Assembly (NCBI GenBank): GCA_036927565.1
Contig: JAYESD010000007.1
Location: 4,299,644 to 4,363,643 of the forward strand
Direction: 5' to 3'
DNA length: 64,000 bases
From: Tuctoria greenei
Lineage: Eukaryota; Streptophyta; Magnoliopsida; Poales; Poaceae
The notes beneath the pieces are model-generated. The model searched no databases. It saw only the letters and a list, made by a program, of their open reading frames with translations, and was not told where the DNA came from. A program made the translations under genes and the position numbers. This document shows positions 21,839-33,004 of the stretch, one piece after another (positions within the stretch are counted from its first letter, which is position 1; every line of letters begins with the position of its first letter).

Positions 21839-22458
21839 TCTTGAAGGCTGTTTACACCTCCGTTGACGACGACTCCGATGTCTCCGGCAACGAGCGTCGA
21901 AAGACCATGAACACCATCTTTGGTGGTCTGTGGGACATCACCTCCTGTCGTGTCCTCAAGACAATGTGGCGGTACATGGCCTCGGTAGCTCCCACCACCA
22001 GAGCGGAGCCTCATCGGAAGTGGATGGATACTGACATCACCTTCGATGCTTCGTACTGCCCTCGAAACATGATTGGAGCTGGCCAACTTCCACTGATGGT
22101 ATCTCCGACCATCAATAACATCCATCTCCACCATGTAATGGTGGACGGAGGTTTGGGGCTGAACCTCATAAGCTTCGAAGTCTTCGTCAAGCTTCAGCTC
22201 CGACCTTCGGATCTTCGCCCCTCTCGACCTTTTTCCGGAGTAGGTCCGGGATCCATAACTCCACTCGGTGCCATTACTCTCCCGGTGACCTTCGGAACTC
22301 GGGAGAATTACACGACCGAGAAGTTGGTCTTCGACGTGGCGCAGATAAACTTGCCATTCAACGCCATCTTGGGCAAGCCAGCTTTGTACAAATTCATGGC
22401 TGCTGCTCATTATGGCTACCTGGTGTTGAAGATGCCAACACCCTCAGGTGTTCTCTGA
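21839..22458 (+). pseudogene. gypsy aspartic protease
   Basis: The frame from gag continues. The motif MVDGGLGLNLI near 22138 is the retropepsin active site with GG-L in place of the usual G-S, and NAILGKPALYKFMA near 22358 is the second conserved block. The frame is open to a TGA at 22456, after which pol is reached only by frameshift. Confidence 0.75.
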
Positions 22459-22739
22459 ATCCGCGGAGATCGCATCGCCGGAGTTACTGCTTTGGAAGAA
22501 CTACATGCGCTTGCTACAGCGCAGGAGGAAGAATCCAGAAAGGAGCAAGTTCTGAAGCCCCCGAGCATTTGTCATCGAGGATCTACCTCGCACCTCGTGT
22601 GCAACCAAGCGGCGACGCCAACATTCCCGTCAAAGTCGTCCAAATTGCTTCCGATGCTGCTCAGACCACCCGTATATCGGGAGGTCTGAACGACAAATAG
22701 GAATTCGCGCTCATCACTTTCCTCCGGGCTAATGTCGAC

Positions 22740-24149
22740 GTGTTTGCTTGGCAATCGTCACAAATGCCTAGGATCCCTAGGGAAGTGATTGAGCACAATC
22801 TGAAGATTTATCTTGACGCTCGGCCTGTACACCAGAAGCCTCAGAAGCAATCAGTAGAGCGACAAAACTTCATACGTCAAGAAGTGAAGAAATTTCTTGA
22901 AGCTGGATTCATCCAGGAAGTCTTCCACCCAAAATGGTTGGCAAACCAAGTCGTTGTACCTAAGATCGGCGGGAAACATCGGATGTGTATCGACTACACA
23001 ACACTGAATAAGGCATGCCCAAAGGATCCATTTCCACTACCTAGAATAGATCAGATAGTGGATTCCACCTCCGAGTGTGAACTATTGTGCTTCCTATACG
23101 CATATTTTGAGTGTCATCAAATCAAAATGTCTAAGGAAGATGAAGAGCATATTGCCTTCATCACTGTAGATGGATTGTACTGTTACACTGTCATGCCATT
23201 CAGTCTCAAAAATGTTGCTTCAACGTTTGTGCGAGCTATGTACAAAACTTTTGGAGAGCTCATTATATATGTAGTGGAAGTGTACGTCAATGACATCGTC
23301 GTAAAGATCAAGAACAAGGAGTCATTTCTTGACACCTTGCAAGTTGTCTTCGACAAGTTGCGAATCACACGCATAAAGCTGAACCCTGACAAGTGTGTCT
23401 TTGGGGTTAGCTCCGGAAAGCTTCTTGGATTCTTGGTGAACCACCAAGGAATAGAAGCAAATCCGGCAAAGATTAAAGCTATTGAAGACATGCGACCACC
23501 AGCTCGCATCAAGGATGTCCATAAGTTAACTGGGTGTCTAGCTGCCCTCAGCCAATTGATCTCAAGATTGACGGAATGGGCACTACCCTTCTTCAAATTA
23601 TTGAGGAAGTCCGGATCATTCCAATGGTCTGAAGAAGCAGAAAAGGCATTCCAAGAGCTGAAGCAGCTCCTCAGCACTCTACCAACTTTGGTAGCTTCGA
23701 ACCCTGGTGAGCCACTTCTGCTTTACATTTCAAGAACTAACAAAGTTGTCAGCATGGTCCTGGTTGTGGAAAGACCAGAACCATCACCAGTTCAAGAATC
23801 CAGACCCCTCCGGGAAGGTCCAGAGTTACCTGAAGGCGAGTCTGGGTCCCAGTCCCTAGACCCGGATCCTCAAGGTGAGACGCTAGAGGATCAACCTCCT
23901 TCAAATGAAGAAGTTATTGTTGCTGAACAAGAAGATTCGGATCCTTCCGGGAGGGTCAGGTCAATTCAGAAGAAGCTCCGGTTTCCTCTAGCAAGAACAT
24001 GGACGTCCCCGAAGAAGGTCCGGACCCCTCCGGGAGGGTCTGGGTTGATGAGGAGGAAGCTTCAGGCCCCTCCAGGAGGGTCTGGACAGTCCATCGCTCA
24101 GTATACTTTATCAGTGAAGTACTTCGTGACGCCAAGACTCGGTACCTAG
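22740..24149 (+). pseudogene. gypsy reverse transcriptase with destroyed active site
   Basis: A clear RVT_1 domain: HRMCIDYTTLNKACPKDPFP near 22980, MPFSLKNVASTFVRAM near 23195, LLGFLVNHQGIEANP near 23430. The first catalytic Asp block reads FLYAYFECHQIKM instead of FLDAYSGYHQI, and the second reads YVNDIVV instead of YVDDIV, so two of the three metal-binding Asp residues are gone. After VLVVERPE (about 23770) the RNase H domain is interrupted by an acidic, Pro/Ser/Gly-rich insertion encoded by a degenerate repeat. The frame then shifts. Confidence 0.9.
23775..24095 (+). repeat. degenerate GC-rich tandem repeat inside RNase H
   Basis: At least five imperfect copies of a unit like GACCCCTCCGGGAGGGTC are scattered at about 23805, 23938, 24022 and 24064, spaced by acidic spacer codons. 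They encode repeated PSGRV or PPGGSG words. Relatives go directly from VERPE to VYYISEVL, so this is an insertion of about 100 codons. Confidence 0.75.
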
Positions 24150-24840
24150 AGATGCATAAGCTGCTTTACGCAGTTCTTATCGCCTCTAGGAAGCTTCGCC
24201 ACTACTTCCAAGCTCGCAATATTTCAGTGGTAACCTCTTATCCACTACGTGCAATCTTGCATAACCCCAACTCCACTGGGAACATTGTAAAGTGGGCAAC
24301 GGAATTGGCCGAGTTCGATCTTGAATTCGTCCCAAGACAAGCGATCAAGAGTCAAGCATTGGCAGACTTTGTGACGGAATGGACACCCTCTCCATCAAAT
24401 CCTGAGGGCCCCAGTGAGCAGAAGCCAGAACCTAAGGCCCCGATCTTCACTGAGCCTCACTGGACTCTTTACTTTGACGGCTCCGTGCAGAAGCAGGGGG
24501 CCGGAGCTGGAATTCTTCTCCTCACTCTGACCAGTGAGAAGGTCAAATACATGGTTCACCTTGACTTCAAGGCGACCAACAACATGGTGGAGTATGAAAC
24601 ATTAATTTATGGGCTCAAGGTGGCACTATCATATGGTGTCAAGATGTTGTTGGTAAAAGGTGATTCACAGCTAGTTATAAAACAAGTCAAAGGTGAATGC
24701 TGCTGCAACAACCCTCAACTAGCTGCATATCTACTTGAAGTCCAGAAGCTTCAGAAGGATTTCGAAGTCCTGGATCTTTGCCATGTCCAGCGTCTCAACA
24801 ACGCTGAAGCTGATGAACTCTCGACGAAAGCTTCACCCGG
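24085..24840 (+). pseudogene. gypsy RNase H and archaeal-type RNase H
   Basis: In the frame 23999-25075, VYFISEVLRDAKTRYLEMHKL to ALADFVTEW is the canonical gypsy RNase H/connection. WTLYFDGSVQKQGAGAGILL, MVEYETLIYGLKVAL and KGDSQLVIKQV, then NAEADELSTKAS, form a second complete RNase H fold. Paired RNase H domains are the known mark of the Tat lineage. The Asp in YFDGS, the Glu in EYETLI and the Asp in GDSQL remain. Confidence 0.85.
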
Positions 24841-24963
24841 AGCTCCAGTTCCCGACGGAACCTTCGTCCGGAGATTGTCAAGACCAACAGCTCAGCCTGC
24901 CGAACTGAGCAAAGGGGGCGAGACCAGCACCCCGAAGCTGGCGGTCCCGATGACCCTGTTACC

Positions 24964-26148
24964 ATGGCATCCATCAAGGGTCGTAGGTGCTGCAGGAATC
25001 TCCGAGCAACCACCCAAGACTCAGAAGCTCAAGTTAGCTTTGATGCATGGATCTCGGAGATCCGGAGCTACTTGAAAGACAACATCCTTCCCGAAGACAA
25101 TGTATCTGCTGACCAGATAGTCAGATTGGCTAAAATATACACACTGGTAGAAGAGGATCTCTATCGGTGTGGTGCCAACGGCGTCCTAGTGCGGTGCATT
25201 ACAAGGGAAGAAGGTCGCGAGCTCCTCGCGGAAATCCACGGTGGCGAGTGTGGGAACCACGCGTCTTCCCGCACGTTGGTCGATAAAGCCTCTCGGCATG
25301 GTTTTTACTGGCCTACAGCACTCCAGGATGCAACCGGGCTAGTGAAGAAATGTGAAGCATGCCAGTTCCATGCGAAGCAAATTCACACACCAGTTCAACC
25401 TCTACAAATGATACCTCTGACATGGCCATTCGCCGTGTGGGGTATAGATATTTTGGGACCTTTCCCAAGAGCCGTCAAAGGTTACAAGTTTTTGTATGTC
25501 GCCATCGATAAGTTCACTAAGTGGTTAGAAGCAACTCCAGTTGTGACAATAAACAAGCAATCAACTATCAATTTCTTAAAGTCCATAGTATGCAGATTTG
25601 GAGTCCCAGACAATATCATAACTAACAACGGGACCCAATTCACAAGCTCTGAATTCCAAGGATATTGCGAAGACCTCGACATTCAAGTCAGCTACGCTTC
25701 ACTAGCTCACCCGGCAAGCAATGGCCAAGCTGAGAGGGCAGATGCAGAAATCCTAAAAGGACTCAAGACACGCAAATATGAGCGTCGGAAAAAACATGGA
25801 GCCAACTGGATTGGAGAGCTTCCGCCCACCTTGTGGGCAAATAGGACAACTCCAAACCGGTCAACTAGAGAGACACCCTTCTTCCCGGTGTTTGGAGCTG
25901 AAGTAGTCCTTCCTCCGGAAATCACCTTGGGGTCACTCCGGGTCCAGACCTTCTACGAAGCCACGCAGGACCAGCTCCAGTGTGAAGACCTTGACCTCGT
26001 TGAAGAGGGAAGGTGCCGAGCAACTGTTCAAAATGCACGGTACCGCCAAGCGCTCCGGCGCTATCACCAAAGGCATGTGCATAACCGACAGCTCGAGGAA
26101 GGCGACCTGGTGCTACAGAGAATACAAACTATAAGAGAATACACTTAG
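24964..26148 (+). pseudogene. gypsy integrase with one catalytic Asp lost
   Basis: Zinc-binding H2C2: IHGGECGNHASSRTL and CEACQFHAK near 25225-25370. Core: WGIDILGPFPRAVKG near 25440 (first Asp), IITNNGTQFTSSEF near 25617 (second Asp replaced by Asn), SNGQAERADAEI near 25720 (Glu). The C-terminus ends ...QRHVHNRQLEEGDLVLQRI with an early stop after REYT, short of the usual length. The long open frame shows relatively recent decay. Confidence 0.9.
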
Positions 26149-27365
26149 CCTGGTTTCGTACCCTAAGAGTGTACTTGTTTCCCCTGTACCCCAAAACTAT
26201 AATGAAATACATCATTATGTGAAAACAGACTCCACGTGCATTTATTTTGTACAGGCTCATTCTTTTTTATTTTTCTCTTTCTTGTCTATAACAAAGTTGT
26301 GCAATTCTCAAGAAACTTTAGCTCGAACAATTCATATATAATTCAAGTTGCATTGTTAATTCTTTCGGGTCTTAAAACATTGTTGAATGGCCTACTCGCC
26401 TGAATGCCAAGCCAATCTAGGTCTGGAGTGTGCTATCGACTTAGCCTGGTCCTGCACCCTAAGTACGCCACTCTACCTACACCCCGGCAGGCCTGAGTAA
26501 GGTGAGTCCAGAAAATGATCAGACCAGGAGAAAATAAACAAATGTACCTGATTGTATATAGAATCGCTGTTGACCTAAAAATTTCTTTCGGGAATAGTAA
26601 GCCACAAGTGAGTTATATATAAGAAATGGATTTTATTGTTTTTCTTGACTTCAGTGTGCAGGAAAAATAAAAATCTCATGATGATGGTGGATGATGCCGG
26701 AGCTATCAAAGCTTCGACATCCCCTAAGATGGGCCGCTGTCGATGTTTTAAACATTGATAGTAGGTGTCGCCGGAGCTATCAAGTTCCGACAAACCAAGG
26801 GGGCTAGTCGTCAACGTGAACAAAAGATGGTAGGAGGACACCCCAATAGGATGTGTTGTCAATGCTCTACGTGTTGACAGTGGTTGCTGCCGGAGCTACT
26901 AAGCTCCAACAACCATAGAGGGCCAGCTGTCGACGCTCTACGTGTTGACAGTGGTCGCTGTCGGAGCTACTAAGCACCGACAACCTCAGGGGGCTCCTGC
27001 TATCGACAACTTCGGACATATACTCTACAAGTTTGAAGCACTCAAGTCTTGAAAAAAATGCCACATCCTTTTGGTACATGTTCACAATCAAATTGTGTAC
27101 ATCTACCTGGGGGCCAAGTGAGACAAAGGTTGAAGACAAAAAATGAAATTCATAAATATCTTGGATTTCATTCATCAGAAGACAAGAGATTACAAAATTG
27201 GAGAAAAGAAGAGAAGATACAAGTAGAAGCTACAAGGAGAAAGTCCTAAATTCTACGGAAGAACGAGGCAACTTTCTGGGCAACCTCCGACACGCTGGTC
27301 TTGGCGGCATCTCCCTCTCCATCGATGGGACCCTCAAGCACCGGATCTAGTGAGAAATGAGGATC
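26149..27365 (+). other. 3' non-coding region of the gypsy element
   Basis: Sequence between integrase and the antisense ORF, with no domain in either strand. It holds the tandem repeat at 26690-27010. Confidence 0.55.
26690..27010 (+). repeat. imperfect tandem repeat, about four units of 70-120 bp
   Basis: Each unit has a core like GCCGGAGCTA(C/T)(C/T)AA followed by TCCGACAAC and a GGGGGC-type word. Cores start near 26697, 26770, 26889 and 26960. The last two units also share CTACGTGTTGACAGTGGT. Confidence 0.8.
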
Positions 27366-29029
27366 CTAGCTTGTGTAGCACGTCAGCATGTATTCTACGA
27401 CGTTCTGCGCAAGGGATTTTCCTTCAGTTTCCAACTGATCCGCGATGACATCGCCCATCTTGTTGAGTTTGTTGCCAGCCGAGCTCAACGCCTTTAACGC
27501 ATGGTCCAGATCCGCCTCCGGATTGTCTGGACGCACGGGACTAAAGCCCAGCGGCATCAGCGCGTCATTGGTTTTGCCCAAGAAATCCCATACTTGTTGG
27601 GACTCCGAAGCCCTTGAGCCTCGAATCTCTTCTAAGGACCTCCGGGCCGCCGCAAGAACCTTCCCGGGCAAGGTGCTCAACCTCTTTGGCGTGCTGCTGA
27701 ATACCCTCAGCAACTTGCCTTTCGAGGTTGGCAAGCTCCTCTTCCCGGACGTGGATCTTGTTCTGGCGGTCAACCAGGTCTCTCTCCCGGCCTTGCACCT
27801 TCTTCTCCCTTGGAGCGACTTTGGCCTCCCTTTTGGTAAGGTCTTGTCCCCGCTGCCAGGCCTTCTCCTCCTCGCTCTTGCAGCACTCCTCTAGCTTTTG
27901 GGTGCCCTCCACAAGGCTCTTGTCACCTAGAGCCAGCCTTTGGGCGAGCTCCTCCTCCCTCTTCACGAGGTCATCCCTCAGCTCCAAGAGTTTTTGCTCT
28001 TCATCTTCGAGCTTTTCCTCTCGCTCCTCAAGAACCTCCCGACGCTTGACGAGGCTTTCTTGGATGGTACTGAGCTTCTCCTGACGATCATTCGCTGCTT
28101 CATTAGCAGCAACGGCTTGTTCGTGTATAGCCTGAGACTGATTGTCGAGGGATCACACCATGCTTTCCCTCTCGTCCAGCAGTTGGCCCCAGTACTCCAT
28201 CCGGGCCTTCTCCCCTTGACCCACTCATTATCATCGTCCAGCCTTGTTTGCGCCAGCTTGGTCTCAAATTGGAGCTGGTTGCGCCACCTCCTAAGGGTTT
28301 GGCGCTCCTCCTCGAGGGCCTTGCTGTCGTGATAAAAGGCAAGTTGGACCTGACGAAGGCTGGAGCAGGCGTTGTTGTTGGATAATGACAGGGGGATTGG
28401 CTCTGGACCTGCCAGGGTCCTCTCCGCTGACTCCAGCGGGTTCTCCATAACAAAAATTGGGTACCACTCTACAAGAGTGGTCCCCTGAGCTTCCGCGACA
28501 CTAGGGCCTCCCTGCGGGAGTGCCTCAGTCGTCGCCAAGGAAGGTCCGGCAATGGGAGCTTCTACCTCCGGAATCGGCTCCAAAGGTCCCGCCGCCAGGT
28601 CATCAACAACTGGTCCCTCAGGCAGAGGACCGGTCGCTTCATCTTGACACCCTGGCTCAGGCGCGGGTACCTCCAGAACTACCACCTCCGGGGCAGGCAT
28701 TGAATACGCCCAAAGTTGAGGCCACTTCCGGCTTCGACACTGGTGCCTCCTCCATTGCCGGTTCAGGCGTCGGTGCTTCGACCTCCACCGGTGGGGCTTC
28801 AATAACATCCGGCCCTAAGATCAGAACTGCAGCTACCTCCGGCTCTGAGGGCAGAACGTCTGTCATCACAGCATCCAAAACCGGAGCTTCAGCCTCCTGA
28901 GCTGGTTCCGCTGGTACATCTTCATTTCTGTAGTCCGACGCTACCACGGGAGCTTCAAGAGATGAGTCGAGGTCCAGAACCACGATAGCTGGCACCGGAG
29001 CTGCCGCTACCTCAGCCACCACCTGGGGC
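27366..29029 (-). pseudogene. antisense ORF of the Tat-type gypsy element, coiled-coil protein
   Basis: Read on the minus strand: an acidic, Pro/Ala/Val/Glu-rich N-terminal part (about 28500-29029), a middle part (FYHDSKALEEERQTLRRWRNQL) and a long heptad-rich coiled coil (27700-28080; VKREEELAQRLALGD, REKKVQGRERDLVDRQNK). A C-terminal block follows (DNPEADLDHALKALSSAGN) to a stop near 27366. Frames shift near 28100-28200 and 27620. An antisense ORF at this place is known from Retand, Grande and RIRE2-type elements; its function is unknown. The 5' end is cut by the LTR at 29030. Confidence 0.7.
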
Positions 29030-30684
29030 TGAAAGTGCATCTAGGATCCCGTGGGTTTTGGATGATTGATGACGACAATTAAGTAACTAATGAGCTCAGT
29101 GATCCTAAGCACAGGTGTGGACTCAAGCTGAAACACAAACCCTCAAAAAGGAAAAGGATGAAAACGGCGATGTCGACTCGAAAAGAAGAAACTAGGGTTT
29201 CTAGCGTGTCGAGTGTAGACTAGCCAAATAAGTGTGAGGATGTGTGTGTAAAGTGCATAGAGATAAAGTTGGGAGCTCAAAGCAGTTTAGAGATCAAACC
29301 TATTGAGAGAGGAGAGTTGGAAGTAGTCTAGCAGGAGTGGCTGGACTAGTTCGTGCAGAAGACTGGACTAGTCCGCTCCTGGCTGGCCAAGTCCGTTTTC
29401 AGCTAGACCAGAAGGGTCTGACTGAGTTCAGACTAGTCTGTAGTGAGACGGACTAGCCGGGTAGTCATAAAGTGGGTTTTGGGGGCTAAGTCCCAAAACC
29501 ACGGACTTGTCCGTGTTAGTCCGGAACAAGAGGTCCTGACTGGGATCGGACTAGTCCGCCCTGGGGGCCGGACTAGTATGGGTTTGAAGAGAAGTGAAGT
29601 CTCAGCGACTAAGGCTGGGTAGGCCGGACTAGTCCGCCCTAGGGGCCGGACTAGTCTGTGGTCTCCAGACTAGTCCATTTTCATACGGAACAAAAGGTTC
29701 TGTGTGAGATTGGACTAGTTTTGTCTGGACCAGACTAGTCCGTTATGAAGTGACTGTTTGAATTTGAAGTTGGGCGGGTAGTGTGACGATTGCCGCGCAG
29801 TGCGACGGTTGTAAGGGACGTCAGTGGTCCCAAAGGCCAGACTAGTCCGAGCCGTAGGCCGGATGAGTCCGCCCATCTGCTAAAGTCAGCAGTATGGGCT
29901 GAGAACCTCTATAAATAGAGGACCCATGGGTTCATTTGAACCATTCCTTGAGCACTTTGAAACCCTAGCGCCGCCACAACAAACTTTGAGCCTCCAAAAG
30001 CCTCCATCTTGCCTACCTTCCCTCTAAAACTATTTCTTGTGTGGATTAGGGTTTGGTGAGGTAAAGAAGAGGAAGAACACCGCTCTAGGCTCTCGGTTTG
30101 ATCTCTTGCACTTGTGAATCTTTGTGATCTGTGGCTTGAGTTGATCTTTGTGATTTGTGATTGTATTTGTGGTGGGAGCCTTAGATTGTGTGAAGCCCCA
30201 ACGAATCTTGTATTCACCCCTTTGTGATAGTGGAGAACCAAGTTAGGCCCTTGTGGTAAACTTGGTGAGGGAAGGGTTGTTGAACCCGGTCCTTTGTGGA
30301 CTCCTCAACGGGGACGTAGATTCCTTCGTGGGATCGAACCTCGGGATAAAATCCTTGTGTCCCTTGTGTACTTTACTTTCACTTATCGCACATTGCTTCG
30401 AGGGTTAGCTTTACCGTGTTTAGTTCATCACTCTTGTTTCATTGTGGTCCTTAGCCTCACACTTGCTTCATAACTTGTAAAAGTTCACTAAGTCATTCTA
30501 ACATACCTAGCATCACAAGAATCAGACTAAAACTTGTTAGAAACCCTTTTTAGGCTTTCCCTGCAGGTGGACCGGACTAGTCCGCCCCTGGACCGGACTA
30601 GTCCGCCCCCCTAAGCACTGATCTCGTTTTATTAAGTCATTTCAGGTCGATTAGCCTATTCACCCCCCCTCTAGGAAACTTTCA
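29030..30684 (+). repeat. 5' LTR of the Sirevirus-type element (1655 bp)
   Basis: It begins TGAAAGTGCATC and ends AAACTTTCA. Its first half contains more than a dozen copies or near-copies of the 12-base palindrome CGGACTAGTCCG. A TATA box (29910) and an A/T-rich leader follow. It is collinear along its whole length with the solo LTR at 34919. Confidence 0.95.
29910..29917 (+). promoter_or_regulatory. LTR TATA box
   Basis: TATAAATA inside the palindromic word CCTCTATAAATAGAGG. The same word is conserved in the solo LTR at 35799-35806. Confidence 0.75.
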
Positions 30685-30686
30685 AT

Positions 30687-30698
30687 TGGTATCAGAGC
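30687..30698 (+). other. primer-binding site (initiator Met tRNA)
   Basis: TGGTATCAGAGC stands two bases after the LTR end. Confidence 0.95.
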
Positions 30699-30735
30699 AG
30701 GACTCTCCCAAAGAGTCTAACAACTCGGAGAGAAG

Positions 30736-32931
30736 ATGGCCGGAGTGGGGTATGATGAGGTTTCGACAAATGAGATCCAGGCAACCCAAGAGGAGGTGCT
30801 TGTCTACCAAGACAAGTCGACGGATGACGAGGAGACTCGCCAGCTCAAGGCGAAACTTTGCGAGAAGTTGAAGATTCCAAATGTTGACTCCTCGACCTCT
30901 ACAACGGGCGGCACGATCAACTACAACCAACAAGGCTACAACTATGAATGTCTTGTCTCCAACAACCACTACCTCTCTATCCCATTGGGGAAACCTCCCC
31001 AATTCGATGGAAATGACTACGGGATGTGGAAGCACAACATGAAGATCCATCTCGTGTCACTCAATCCCTCTTTGTGGCAAATTGCGTTGACCGGGGTGCA
31101 CATCCCGAAGAATGAAGAAGATATCACTCCGGAGCAAGCCGTGCTCCTTCACCGCAATGCCCAAGCGGCCGGAGTGATCATCTCATCTCTCTCGAGAGAT
31201 GAATTCAACCGAGTAGATGGACTTGAGGTGGCCAAAGATAATTGGGACACCCTCAAGACGGCTCATGAAGGCAATCGAGTCGTGAAAGAAGCGAAGAATG
31301 AGCTCATTGAAGGAGAGCTCGGGAGGTTTGCCATAATGGATGGTGAATCTCCCCAAGATATGTACAACCGCCTAAAGCTACTCATCAACAAGAGTAGATC
31401 TTATGGTTGCACGAAGTGGATGGACCACGAGGTGGTGAAGAGGATGATTCGGGCATTCATGCCTAGAAACGTCTCTCTTTGTTCCATGATACGGGAACGC
31501 CCGGGGTTTGCCAAAATGACCCCGGAGGAGGTCCTAGGAAGGATCATCAACCACGAGATCATGGAGAAGGAGGCGCTCTTCTACAACGACCTCCAAAGGT
31601 TCACCGCTTCAAAGATGAAGGATGTTGCACTCAAAGCGACATCCTCCTCAAAAGAGCAAAACGAAGATGATGAGGAGAGCCTTGACACCGATGAGGAAGA
31701 GGCCCTCTTCATCAACAACTTCAAGAGAATGATGAGAAGAAGAAAAGGAGGATACAAGCATGAGAGCAAGGGCAAAGAAAAGGCAAGGCCCAAAACCAAG
31801 AGGGCTTTCTACAATTGTGGCGAGTACGGGCACTTCATTGTGGATTGCCCACATGAAGAGGGCAAGAAGAAGAAGGAGGGCAAGCCGCAAGAGAAGAAGT
31901 TCTATAAGAAGAAGAGGCCCTCCGGTCATGCTCACTTAGGCAAGGAATGGGACTCTAATGATGAGTCCTCCTCGTCCGAAGACGAAGAGAAGATGGCAAC
32001 CATAGCCATCAGGAGGAGCTCCAAAGGAAGCAAGCTTTCCCCCAACCTCTACGACCACAAGCAAACTTTCCTCATGGCAAAACAAGGAAGGAGAAAGGTT
32101 ACTTCTAACTCATCCTCTTCCATATCCTCCCATGATGATTTTGATAGTGCTAGTGAGAACGAACACATGCTCAAATACATAAGTAAGAGCATTTTTCATC
32201 AGATGAAATTACTATCGGATGAAATCTTTGAGAAGGAGGAGCTCATAGATAGGCAAGAGGACATGCTTATCCATGAAAAGGAGAGATGTAAAGAGATCAT
32301 TGATCTCCTTGAGCTTGAGAGAGAGAAGAGCAAGGCATTAGAGCATGAACTTGCTCTAAGCAAGAAAACATGCTCAAGTCTTGAGGAGACAACCATTGAG
32401 CTCAAGGACGAACTTGGCAGCTTGACAAAAGTTAACAAGATCCTTGAGACTCAAGTTAAGTCCCTCAAGACCAATGTAGCCTCTTCCTCCTAAATCTCAT
32501 CCTCCTCAAAGGTTGCATCCGAAGCAATCTCTACTTGCAAATGTTCTAACTTGATCCTTAAATTAAAGGATGAGCTTAAGTTGACTCAAGGCAAACAAGC
32601 ACCTAAGGGTGGCATCTATGACAAAGAGAAGGTGGCGTATGCACGGAGTGCATACACCAACACAAAACCTCCCAATGTCAAGGATGGTCTTGGTTATACT
32701 AGAGGTGGAAAGCAAAATTCTATAACCTCCAAGTGTGGCAAAGACTTGATTGTCTTTGTCAAAGGAAGCTCATCCCCAATTAAAATTGGGACAAACATGC
32801 CTAAATCTGAACCGCATCCTCTCTTTCATGATTTTGATGCATCTTATGTTTTAATGAGGAACAAGTATGGCAAAGTTTATGCTAGATATGTTGGTCCACT
32901 CTGCAAGAGCCCTAAGCCTTGTGTGTAGGTG
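30736..32931 (+). pseudogene. Sirevirus-type gag, nearly open
   Basis: The ATG at 30736 starts a 585-codon open frame. The gag core contains KPPQFDGNDYGMWKHNMKIH (near 30985), VDGLEVAKDNWDTLK and a zinc knuckle near 31812 that reads FYNCGEYGHFIVDC: the first Cys is Tyr (TAC for TGC). A Lys-rich block and a Glu/Leu/Lys coiled coil (32220-32480) follow. A TAA at 32491 interrupts; the same frame resumes (ISSSKVASEAISTCKCSN) to about 32928, where there is a second stop. Otherwise little decayed. Confidence 0.87.
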
Positions 32932-33004
32932 CCCAAGTGTCTCACTACTAACGTCAAAGGACCCAACTCCGCTTGGGTACCTAAAAGGAAGACATAATCT
33001 TGTT

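Larger units (their letters stand above)
19396..29029 (+). mobile_element. Ty3/gypsy element of Tat type, 3' LTR missing
   Basis: It has a 5' LTR, a gypsy primer site (TTGGCGCGCTAGG), gag, protease, reverse transcriptase, two RNase H-like regions, integrase and a long antisense frame after integrase. A second, archaeal-type RNase H and an antisense ORF are marks of the Tat/Retand lineage (known). It is interrupted at 29030 by a Sirevirus-type element, and its own 3' LTR does not appear to the right of that element. It lies inside the copia element at 16540. Confidence 0.88.

Noticed and set aside
23775..24095. Foreign gene inserted in the gypsy polyprotein
   Set aside because: The segment is a degenerate short repeat without an independent start or domain.
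29909..30241. Minus-strand open frame in the LTR, repeated in the solo LTR at 35936-36133
   Set aside because: Conserved only because both are copies of one LTR; no domain, and it lies opposite the transcribed leader.
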